64,000 nt of DNA from Conchocele bisecta. Its lineage: Eukaryota > Mollusca > Bivalvia > Lucinida > Thyasiridae. The position numbers and the translations under genes were made by a program. Of the stretch, positions 55,788 to 64,000 are shown one piece after another. The stretch's first letter is position 1. Each line of letters starts with the position of its first letter. Location of the stretch: the NCBI GenBank assembly GCA_029237695.1, contig CM055271.1, positions 87,544,507-87,608,506 of the forward strand, written 5' to 3'. The notes under the pieces were generated by a model, which searched no databases, was not told where the DNA came from, and was given only the letters and a program-made list of their open reading frames with translations.

Positions 55788-56197
55788 CTTATCAAAAAAC
55801 ACAACGGTCTCCAGAGCTCCAATCAAGGTGTGTAATTTGAAGGTAAATTTCTTATTTCTCCATCAAAAATGGCAAGTTGGGAGTGCTTTAGAATCGTCTC
55901 AATGAGACGATTCTAAAGGACTCCCAACTTGCCATTTTTGATGAAGAAATAACAAAATTTCACCCCAAGTTGGTCAAATTACTTATCAAAAAACACAACG
56001 GTTTCAGAGCTCCAGTTAAGGTACGTAATTTGACCGACTTGGGGTGAAATTTTCTTATTTCTTCATCAAAAATGGCAAGTTGGGAGTCCTTTAGAATCGT
56101 CTCATTGAGACGATTCTAAAGCACTCCCAACTTGCCATTTTTGATTGAGAAATAAGAAATTTACCTCCAAATTACGCACCTTACCTGAAGCTCCGGG
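55788..56197. repeat. two family D MITEs with a duplicated flank
   Basis: Copies at about 55814-55981 and 56007-56195 lie side by side. TTATCAAAAAACACAACGGT precedes both (55789 and 55983), so a segment including the flank was duplicated, or one inserted beside the other. Confidence 0.8.
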
Positions 56198-56269
56198 TCT
56201 CTTTCTGTAGAGCAAAATATTACTGTACCGGATTAATGTTCAACCTTTTCATAATTTCATCCAAATGTA

Positions 56270-57165
56270 TTTACCAAATATAATACGTATAATACCAAAT
56301 ACTATATACGAGACTATAATACCAATAATACACTATAATAACCATACTATATATACATAATATACTATAATACCAAACTATATACAGACTATAATACCAA
56401 TAATAACTAGATACCTATACGAGACTAATAATCCAAAATATAACTATAACCAAACTATATAGAGATATAATACCAATATAATACTATAATACCACTACAG
56501 ACTATATATATACATATTATACTATATACACTATAAATACAAATACTATAATCCACACATATAATACCTATATATAAAAACCTCTATACGAGACTTTATA
56601 CCAATATTATACTATAACCATACTATAGAGACTATAAACCAATATAATATAAAATACCAAACTATATACGAGACTATAATACCAATATAATACTATAATA
56701 CCATATATACGAGATAATATATAAAAAAATACTATAATACCAAACTATATCGAGACTATAATCCAATAATACTATAATACCAAATATATACATACTATAT
56801 ACGAGACTATAATACCAATATAATACTATATACCAAACTATACTACGAGACTATAATACCAATATCATAACCTATAATACCGATACTATATACGATACTA
56901 TATACCATATAATACTATAATACACCACTATATCGAGACTATAATACAATGATATAATACCTATTAATACACCTACTATATACGAGGACATAATACCAAT
57001 ATAATACTATAATACCACTATAATACCCAACCAAAACTATATACGACTATAACCAATATAATCTATAATACCAAACTATATACGAGACTATAATCCAATA
57101 TAATACTATAATACCAAAAATATATCGAGCATAATACCATATAATATAATACCAAACTATATACG
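56270..57165. repeat. 44-bp AT-rich satellite, about 20 units, very irregular
   Basis: The unit is ACTATATACGAGACTATAAT then ACCAATATAATACTATAATACCAA. Single-base losses are frequent. It ends exactly where ATATACGAGAC becomes the start of family M (57164), whose outer flank at 4725 also reads ATATACGAGAC. Confidence 0.9.
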
Positions 57166-57294
57166 AGACACGCCATTTGATTTTCTACCTAAGGACATGT
57201 GTGATATCTCATGTAAAATATTTACAAATTTATGATATTTTCCTCAAATGATATCGGAAGTGGACGAAATGTTCATAGCAAATGCGGAATTTGT
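57164..57294. repeat. half copy of MITE family M
   Basis: GAGACACGCCATTTGATTTT to TGTTCATAGCAAATGCGGAA; the other arm is missing. It lies about 45 nt inside the intron from the UNC80 donor at 57338. Confidence 0.75.
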
Positions 57295-57338
57295 GTTTCT
57301 AGTATCGGGTTTGCGTAGGTAGTTTCTCTTTAACTTAC

Positions 57339-57455
57339 TGCCGCCATCTTGTCGCTTCATACGGAAGCTCCTATTGGCCCGGAAGCTGGTGTTATGGGTC
57401 GACCCTCGTCGCAGGTGTTTTAGAAGCTTCTGCCGACCCTGGGCCAACCTCCGAC
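57339..57455 (-). CDS. UNC80: UNC80 exon (3rd)
   Basis: 117 bp, after TTGTGTCTGTAG and before the ideal donor GTAAGT. Two bases complete a glycine codon, then RRLAQGRQKLLKHLRRGSTH and NTSFRANRSFRMKRQDGG, leaving A. Very basic; a likely cytosolic loop. The frame remains open past the donor into the MITE, so the donor choice rests on consensus and on phase with exon 4. Confidence 0.9.
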
Positions 57456-57639
57456 CTACAGACACAACATTTAGACGAGTTATTTTCCCCATAAATAATA
57501 TTTCTGAGGGAATCTACCGTAATGATCGGAAACCAGTGGTTTTAACCTAATTCAAGTATGCTGAATCCAAAGAAAGACTTGGATTCTGCATTCTCTAATT
57601 GTGTTAAAACTTTCTACCACCCATTACACCAATTTACCA

Positions 57640-58176
57640 GTAGCCGATTTCACCAAAATTGCAAAGTATGCTGCTGAGTACACTTTGAGGGAGGCTGCTG
57701 AGTACACTTTGAGGGAGGCTGCTGAGTACACTTTGAGGGAGAACTTTTCAATTTAAGGATAAATTTAGTAATTTTTATTTAAGGAAATAAAATATTTTCT
57801 GACCAAATTATTATACTGAATTTATTACATTATCACAGCCATTTTGGCTGTGATAATGTAATAAATTCAGTATAATAATTCTGCATACTTTTAATCATCA
57901 AATATATGCAGTCGTTAGTTCTATATGAAACTAGACATTATGTTTGTAAAACATGGATATGCCCTTTGGCATACTGGACTCTAACTGGAGAAACTCTTAC
58001 AAACTTAACGACTTTTCGACGTAAATGTACACGGACGGACGTACGTACGTAACCTCAAGCGCAACGCAATATGCCACCCTCACTATCGCATGGTTATATA
58101 TCGCATGATTACTCCCTCAAAGTATACTTAGCTAGATAAATATGCTTTAATAGCAATTTTGGTGAAATCGGCTACA
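57640..58176. repeat. MITE family B copy 6 with a 24-bp expansion and an insert
   Basis: AGTAGCCGATTTCACCAAAA to TGGTGAAATCGGCTAC. At 57667-57745 GCTGCTGAGTACACTTTGAG is repeated three times. An unrelated segment occupies about 57933-58105 and includes GGACGGACGTACGTACGTA. Confidence 0.8.
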
Positions 58177-58949
58177 GGACTATTTTTAAGCACATATTCT
58201 GGATTTAAAACTGGTCTAATACCTCCTGGACCCCTTACAGATTGCTGTTGCTTCTCATTCGCGTGCTGTTTTTGGTTTCTAGAAGCCAAATGATGCATTC
58301 TGTAGCCGATTTCACCAACATTGCAAAGTATACTCATCTAGCAAAGTATACTTTGAGGGAGTAATCATTTATTTTTCCTGAAATGCATTATTTAATATAG
58401 AACTAACGACTGCATATATTTGAGATTAAAAGTATGCAGAATTATTATACTGAATTTATTACATTATCACAGCCAAAATGGCTGTGATAATGTAATAAAT
58501 TCAGTATACACTGCAGCTCCATTATAACGCGGTCGCTTATAGCGTGATCTCCATTATAACGCGGGTTTTTAAAAATCGTCGGACGTCGTAGTAATCGTGT
58601 AATTAGTTGATTCGTGATTTCTGCAATTTTATTCAAACAACGAAGTTCAAAGTCCTTGAAAGGATTATTATTAGTATGTTAGCAAATGTAATACCTTTAA
58701 TCAGATAATCATGTTAATAGGCATATTTATTAATCAATTCAATTACCTTAATCCCAATTATTCGCGAAGTAATGGTCGTATCAAAGGAGCATGCCGACTC
58801 GTCTCTGGAGCTATAATTATCAACGGTTTGACAGTCATCAAAGTACAACTACCGCGCTAAAGAATTTGTCAGTGTGTATAAATAATGATGGACCTGGTTC
58901 GCATGTCATACCAAGTTCATATTGTTCATATCATTCATATCATTCTACA

Positions 58950-60541
58950 ATGTCGGCTCCAAACACGCCAACTTCGCGAAAACGTAAGGCTTACTCCATA
59001 CGCGACAAGCTGGATATCATCGATCGTATACGCGGCGGCCAGACTCAGGCACGAGTTGCACGGGATGTCGGCATCGCAGAATCTACGATACGTGGGTGTG
59101 TGAAAGACGAGGCAAAGCTGCGTGCTGCGTCTGGAGGCATGGAAGAAGGTGGCCGTGATAGGAAGAGGCACCGGGGCGCCAGAGACAACGACCTAGATGC
59201 TGCCGTCATGACGTGGTTCACGCAATCCAGAGCTGAGGGCGTCCCATTATCCGGCCCAGTCATCCAAGGCCAGGCTATGAAATTCAACAACATGTTGAAT
59301 CCCGACGACAACGACAATTTCACTGGCAGCAATGGTTGGCTACGTGGATTTAAGGAGCGTCATGGGATAAGCCAGGCGACCATACGAGGGGAACAACGCT
59401 CTGCCGACGACACCGCCGCCGATACTGGAGGATGGTCAGTTCTGCCCGGAGCAGGTATACAACGCGGACGAAACCGCACTCTACTTTAAGATGCTGCCCG
59501 ACAAAACACTCGCCACCAAGGACGACACAACGAAGACGCTCGGATTTAAACAATGTAAGAACTGGCTCACCGCACTCCTATGCTGTAACCAGACGGGGAC
59601 CCACAAACTCACCCCACTCGTGATTGGTAAGAGCGCGAAACCGAGATGTTTTCATCATGGATGACGTCTGTCATATTCGAAGGCTGGTTCCACGCCCACT
59701 TCGTCCCGGCTGTCCGTCGGCACCTGCGAAACATGAAGCTGGAACAGAAGGCACTGCTCCTGGTCGACAATTGTTCAGCACACCCGCATGATCTCATCTC
59801 CAAGGACAAGAAGATCGCAGTTTCCTTCCTGCCCAAGAACACAACATCACGTATCCAGCCTTTGGACATGGGCGTCATCGCAATGACGAAACGCAATTAC
59901 CGCCGACACCTAATCACCGCGATCATCAACACGGATTGTACGCTGACGGACTACGTCAAGAAATTGAACATCAAGGAGGCGATTCACCTGTTCGCGGCGG
60001 CATGGGACGACGTCAGTGCTCGTGGCATCAATGGCTGCTGGAAGAAGGGGCTTGGAGACGCATTCCCAACTCAGGACACGGACGTCGCTAGCGATGACGA
60101 CTTCGAGGGATTCGACGAACAGGACCTATGCACGGCTGAGCGACGGGCACTCGAGTACAATGGGTTCAACGATGCCGACATCACATCAGCGCGTCGTGCT
60201 TTGGGTGACGTCACTGGCGATGCCATCGCTGAGTGGTTATGCGTAGACAGTGATGCGGCCACAACGGAGATATTGACCGACGATCAGATCGTGAACCAGA
60301 CCAAACATGGACTTTCGTCGGCGGATTCAGATGATGAACCCGACATGATTGAGCTGAGCCACCGCCGGTGATGTCTGATGTGATCTCAGGGCTCGAGAAA
60401 GGGCTCCGATGGCTCGAGTCGCCAACATCCGGCACAGCAGCGCAAGTGCACCATATGAGAAACATTATCTGTCAGGCCAGGGCAGATGCCAGAGACACTG
60501 TTAAACAGCGCAAATTGACATCGTTGTTTAATAGAACTTAG
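58950..60541 (+). pseudogene. pogo/Tigger transposase with frameshifts
   Basis: ATG at 58950. Domains: a psq-type HTH (KRKAYSIRDKLDIIDRI ... VGIAESTIRGCV), a CENP-B-type HTH (MTWFTQSRAEGVPLSG ... GSNGWLRGFKERHGIS), then a DDD catalytic core: YNADETALYFKMLP near 59460, LLVDNCSAH near 59770, and IQPLDMGVI near 59860. There are 32 residues between the second and third Asp. A charged tail ends RDTVKQRKLTSLFN-like, a usual tail for this family. Breaks: frame changes near 59410, 59640 and 60370. Cut-and-paste transposition is known for the family; this copy cannot be active as read. Confidence 0.92.
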
Positions 60542-60652
60542 ATTATTATAGACAGTAGAGTGAGCAACACATTTAAAAAAAAACATTAAATGAAAAAAAT
60601 AAATAATGTGACAATGTTACCACAATTGTTTACTACAATTACGTGTACATGT

Positions 60653-60819
60653 ATATTTATGGGGCCTTATGGTGACAAGCGTAGATCCAGATCAGCCTGT
60701 ACATATGCACAGTCTTGCCAGGATCAACCTTGTTCACCATAACACCAATGTAACGCCTGATCAGAAGATACACTGGTCACAAATCCCATGAGCACCATTT
60801 CTCCAGTCACGTAAATGTA
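60653..60819. repeat. MITE family A copy inside the Tigger element
   Basis: GGGGCCTTATGGTGACAAGC, GATCAGCCTGTACATATGCA and GAGCACCATTTCTCCAGTCA match family A; the left terminus is lost. Confidence 0.75.
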
Positions 60820-60956
60820 CCGCTTATTGTCACCAAGTAATGTCAATGTATCCGTGTTAACACATAATTGTCGCTAATAAATGGTTGCGTGTTCGATCGC
60901 CTTTGCTATTCTTTACTCCCAGGTGTAATATTTAGCGTTCTATAAACAGACTGGTG

Positions 60957-61113
60957 TTTCAGCATGATCTGGGTATGGGACCACGTGGTCTATTGTTTAC
61001 ACTGCAGCCCACGGCAATCTCGCTTAAATCGTAAATTTCATTCATCAATATGACTTGCAGCGTAAACAATAGATCACGTGACCCCACATCCCGAGATTAT
61101 GCACAGCTAATCG
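60957..61113. repeat. palindrome inside the Tigger element
   Basis: GCATGATCTGGGTATGGGAC and GACCCCACATCCCGAGATTA pair imperfectly; CGTGGTCTATTGTTTAC and its complement lie inside. Confidence 0.7.
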
Positions 61114-61617
61114 TCCGCATGAATAGGCAGGACACGTGACCATAGGCATTATTTATTATCAATTACTCCGTTTAAGCGTCTGTAGTATAAATTGTAATAA
61201 GCGTCTGTCTATCGCGAGCACTATACAACGTAATAAGCATGATTTTATAAATAACTCATATGTTTAATACATTAATACAAGTTTGTATGTCATAGGCATT
61301 ATTAATAATTACTTTAACTTCTGTTCAAATGACATGATTTTATATGGGTCCGTTGCTAATGGAATTCCCGCAATAGTTGGTAACCGAAATGCGGATGATA
61401 CCAGTAACCCGTGCAGTACCAGTACCCGTGCATGTCCCGAAATTTTATAACGCGGTCGGATTCGATCGCGGTTTGAAATCTTGGACCCCGAACACTGCGT
61501 TATAATGGAGTTGCAGTGTAATAATAATTAATAAATTTATCGTAAAATTGAAAATTTCTCCCTCAAAGTATACTTTGCTAGAAAAGTATACTTTGCAATG
61601 TTGGTGAAATAGGCTAC

Positions 61618-61889
61618 TGGTATGTATGGACAACAACTAGCTCCTGGGAATAAAGGTTTGTGGTCAATTTAAGTAGCGTACTTCTGAAAATTGACATATT
61701 GTAATAAATTTAGCGTTGTTTGACTGTGTTTTGTTAGTAGGGCAATAATAAATATACAACGTCTCCGCATTCATGCACTGAAAAATGAAAACAGCCATCG
61801 CGGACCTCATGCTGCCCAAAAAAAGGTGGTGTACAAATCTATCGAAACTCCCCTGATGACGCCCTTGTACAATACATGTCGAAAAGTGA
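61618..61889. other. unassigned intron
   Basis: No recognised feature. Confidence 0.5.
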
Positions 61890-62045
61890 GTTATTTATTT
61901 AATTGTGTTTAACTGCCTGTCAACTGCTACGGTCATTTTAGGCTAACAGGGTCAGCAGCAAAAGGTAGAACCCTGTATTTCACCTGTATGGATCGGGGGA
62001 ACTGAATATTTACGTACAAAGTACACATTCAGCCCTTGTAGTTAT
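61890..62045 (-). mobile_element. SINE core fragment, diverged
   Basis: GTGTTTAACTGCCTGTCAAC and GCTACGGTCATTTTAGGCTA correspond to the core of the 33597-33769 SINE. Confidence 0.5.
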
Positions 62046-62051
62046 AAGACT

Positions 62052-62290
62052 GGGGCCGTTTCACTAAATGTTGTACGACTAAAATGTTCGTAAGTGCAAA
62101 ATTATGATAGTCTGTAAATTTCACATTAACAGTGTTTTCTTGTAAACAATTATTGGATTTAAAATCATTGAGCATAAGCTGCATATGCAGCCTATGCTCA
62201 ATAAATGTAAATCCACCAATTGAAATTTCCAGACGATCCTAAATTTGCACTAACGAACATTTTAGTTGTATTTTAGTGAATTGGGCCCAA
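62052..62290. repeat. MITE family G copy 3
   Basis: GGGGCCGTTTCACTAAATGT to TTTTAGTGAATTGGGCCC with the central TAAGCTGCATATGCAGCCTA hairpin. It ends about 18 nt from the exon at 62308, on the donor side. Confidence 0.85.
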
Positions 62291-62307
62291 GGTCTATATG
62301 GGATTAC

Positions 62308-62448
62308 CTTTCCTCTCCTCGATGGGTGTGTGGGGCGGGGCCATCGGGTCCATGGATATGGACGTCGTCGAACTGTTCAGCGAGTCCGAGCGGTCCATGT
62401 GCACCGCAAAGCTGATCTTCCTCTCCCCTGGGCTGCCCATCGCTGCCA
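62308..62448 (-). CDS. UNC80: UNC80 exon (2nd)
   Basis: 141 bp, after GCTATGGTTACAG and before GTAATC. Two bases complete a valine codon, then AAMGSPGERKISFAVHMDRS, DSLNSSTTSISMDPMAPP and HTPIEERK, leaving G. Serine-rich with an RKISFA word that looks like a basophilic kinase site. The acceptor lies in the first unit of a minisatellite. Confidence 0.9.
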
Positions 62449-63080
62449 CTGTAACCATAGCAACAAACCTGGCACTGTAACCATGGCAACAAAAATTACT
62501 GTGGCCATAGCAACAGTCACGCAAAACATAGCATCTAATATTTACAGTAGCCATGGCAACAGTCAACATAGCCATAGCAACAGTTACTACAACCATAGCA
62601 AGAGACACTGTAACCATAGCAACATTCCCTGAAACCATAGCAACATCCAATTTAACCATAGCAACAGTAACTGTAACCAGTCAAATGTAATCATAACAAA
62701 AGTCACCAAAGCAACAGTCACTGTAACCATAGCAACAGTCCCTCTAACCATAGTAACAGCCAAATTAACCATAGCAACAGTCACTGTAACCAGTAAAAGT
62801 AATCATAGCAACTGTCACTGTATTCATAACGACACTGATACAACAGCAACAGTCACTGTAATAATAGCAGCAAAACACTGTAGTCATAGCAACAAACTGT
62901 CACTATAGACATCGCAACAGTCACCATCACCAGTTGTGGTAACCATAGCAACAAACTGTCACTGAAACCATAGAAACAGTCACTGTAACCATAACAGCCG
63001 TTACTGTACCCATAGCAACACTGTCATTGCAACTATAGCAACAGTGAATGTAAGAGTAACAACAATGTAACTGTAACCAT
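62449..63080 (-). repeat. 21-bp minisatellite containing the UNC80 exon 2 acceptor
   Basis: Core CCATAGCAACAGTCACTGTAA on the plus strand, about 25 imperfect units. On the minus strand most units contain GGTTACAG, identical to the acceptor used by exon 2, and the nearest unit contains TGGCA-like exon bases. Confidence 0.88.
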
Positions 63081-63296
63081 ATTATGGTAGTGTGTAAATT
63101 TCACGTCAACACTGTTTTCTTGTTTGATGATTTATTTGTTTATTTGATTTGCATTTATTGAGCATAGGCTGCATATGCAGCCTATGCAGCCTATGCTCAA
63201 CAAATGTAAATCCACCATTTGAAATTTCCAGAAAATCCTAAATTTGTACTTACAAACATTTTAGTCGTACGCAGTTTAGTGAAACGGGCCTCTGGT
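63081..63296. repeat. MITE family G copy 4, left end lost
   Basis: ATTATGGTAGTGTGTAAATT through CATAGGCTGCATATGCAGCC (with CTATGCAGC doubled) to GTGAAACGGGCC. Confidence 0.8.
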
Positions 63297-63465
63297 GACT
63301 ATGTCTGTTTGTGATTACAAAGCACACATATAAGTATGTATTTGTGTATGCATGTGTTTGAATTACCGTGGAATCTCTCTCAATCCGATCAATGATGATC
63401 TGGAAGGGAAATTACTCCAAGTGTCCATGGTCAGTAACGTATTTATAAGACTGGTCAATTAATAC

Positions 63466-63714
63466 CTGGCGAGGACTGTGGAAGCTCCCCGATATTCGAC
63501 TCGGAACTCTTGTCCGAGTGCCCGGGACTACTGACGATGCTGCTCCATCGCCGTGCCGACAGGTGCTTGTCCCAGCCCGGTTCCCGGTTCTGCTTCTTGC
63601 TGCGGGGCAGGTACTGGAAGTTCTCACGGAGGAACATAGTGATCTCCTGGAGCACCAGACAGGCCAGCATCTTCAGGGCGTACGGACAGTCAGTGCCGTT
63701 AGGATTCACCGTGT
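63466..63714 (-). CDS. UNC80: UNC80 exon (1st in window)
   Basis: 249 bp, after TTTAATCTCGCCAG and before GTATTA. Two bases complete a codon begun in an exon outside the window; then TVNPNGTDCPYALKMLACLV, LQEITMFLRENFQYLPRSKK, QNREPGWDKHLSARRW, SSIVSSPGHSDKSSESNIGE and LPQSSP, leaving G. The CPYALKMLACLVLQEIT helix is strongly UNC80-like. Two damaged copies of its 5' part stand upstream. In intact animals UNC80 joins UNC79 and the NALCN channel at the plasma membrane and is needed for the sodium-leak current. Confidence 0.93.
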
Positions 63715-63807
63715 CTGGCGAGATTAAATAATTATTGATCGATTGATTGCCATGTTTGGTTGGTTGGTTTTAGAGAATACCGAGCTATTGTTTATCTGGC
63801 AAGCCCA

Positions 63808-63857
63808 TGCCATTAGGATTCACCGTGTCTGGGTAGATTAAATAACGATTGATTGTG
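63808..63857 (-). repeat. copy of the UNC80 exon 1 acceptor
   Basis: GCCATTAGGATTCACCGTGT then CTGGGTAGATTAAATAACGA repeats 63695-63745. On the minus strand it reads CTACCCAG and then the first exon bases. Confidence 0.85.
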
Positions 63858-63892
63858 GTTTGTATGGTATTCTATCAGGTCATGTTTTACAA

Positions 63893-63979
63893 GGAGGAAC
63901 ATAGGGATCTCTTGGAGCACCAGGCTGGCCAACATCTTCAGGGCATACGGACAGTCCGTGCCGTTAGAATTCACCGTGA
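63893..63979 (-). pseudogene. UNC80: partial duplicate of UNC80 exon 1 (first 87 bases)
   Basis: After CTCGCCAG the minus strand encodes TVNSNGTDCPYALKMLASLV then LQEIPMFL, matching exon 1 except N-P to N-S, C to S and T to P. Similarity stops at 63893, and the frame runs on for about 20 codons through unrelated intron and the copy at 63808, then meets a stop. A weak GTAAAA lies just after the break. An alternative or cryptic exon is conceivable; a dead partial copy is more likely. Confidence 0.85.
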
Positions 63980-64000
63980 CTGGCGAGATGGATTAATTGA

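Larger units (their letters stand above)
58509..61518 (+). mobile_element. pogo/Tigger DNA transposon with TIRs and TA duplication
   Basis: Left end CACTGCAGCTCCATTATAAC, right end the complement of CACTGCAACTCCATTATAAC, with GCG following in both; TA stands at 58507-58508 and 61519-61520. The 3.0-kb element contains one transposase pseudogene, a family A MITE (60653-60819) and another palindrome (60957-61113). Confidence 0.93.
58302..61617. repeat. MITE family B copy 7, split by the Tigger element
   Basis: Left part 58302-58508 ends in AATAAATTCAGTA; the right part from 61519 continues TAATAATAATTAATAAATTT and ends AAATAGGCTAC. Confidence 0.85.

Noticed and set aside
62276..62659. Plus- and minus-strand frames over 62276-62659 beyond the exon
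   Set aside because: Only 62308-62448 on the minus strand fits UNC80; the remainder is the 21-bp minisatellite.

Overview
This is animal nuclear DNA, very probably from a bivalve or another lophotrochozoan mollusc. It is AT-rich and intron-rich and is packed with short palindromic non-autonomous DNA elements (MITE-like). The repeats beginning AAGAGGGCCATGATGGCCC and ending CTCAGGTGAGCTAAAA are of a kind I associate with bivalve genomes; the species cannot be told from the window. There are no bacterial genes, operons or CRISPR arrays.

Host gene. The one clear host gene is on the minus strand: eleven consecutive internal exons of UNC80, the large auxiliary subunit of the NALCN sodium-leak channel, between 63714 and 25913. 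Every exon has AG and GT borders, the phases match across all ten introns, and the joined exons give 1746 nt (582 codons) without a stop. Both ends of the gene lie outside the window.

Mobile DNA. (i) 1-4169 holds the decayed end of a Polinton/Maverick (adintovirus-like) element: a broken protein-primed type-B DNA polymerase on the minus strand, a small upstream reading frame, and a divergent C2H2 zinc-finger gene that is still intact. (ii) 26482-29583 is a 5'-truncated CR1-group LINE on the minus strand whose 3' tail is apparently the long (GATA)n tract; it sits between TCAAT repeats in a split MITE. (iii) 58509-61518 is a decayed pogo/Tigger element with terminal inverted repeats and TA duplications, inserted in one MITE and carrying another. 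(iv) tRNA-derived SINEs occur, one with a perfect 12-bp target duplication. (v) About seventeen families of palindromic elements recur, often nested. (vi) Two composite repeats with internal tandem units (172-bp and about 442-bp classes) occur twice each. (vii) A reading frame at 35106-35450 resembles an RPA-like OB-fold/zinc-ribbon domain.

Satellites. A 39/40-bp satellite of about 4.2 kb (19060-23240), a 44-bp AT-rich satellite (56270-57165), a 76-bp hairpin array (18624-18945) and several intronic minisatellites are present.

Main new observation. At five of the eleven UNC80 exons the 3' splice acceptor, with the first exon bases, has been copied into the adjoining upstream intron, as tandem or dispersed minisatellites or as a partial exon copy. 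At five exons a MITE terminus also lies about 12-50 nt inside the intron from the 5' splice site. The exons therefore sit as small islands in mobile DNA, with arrays of decoy acceptors in front of them.
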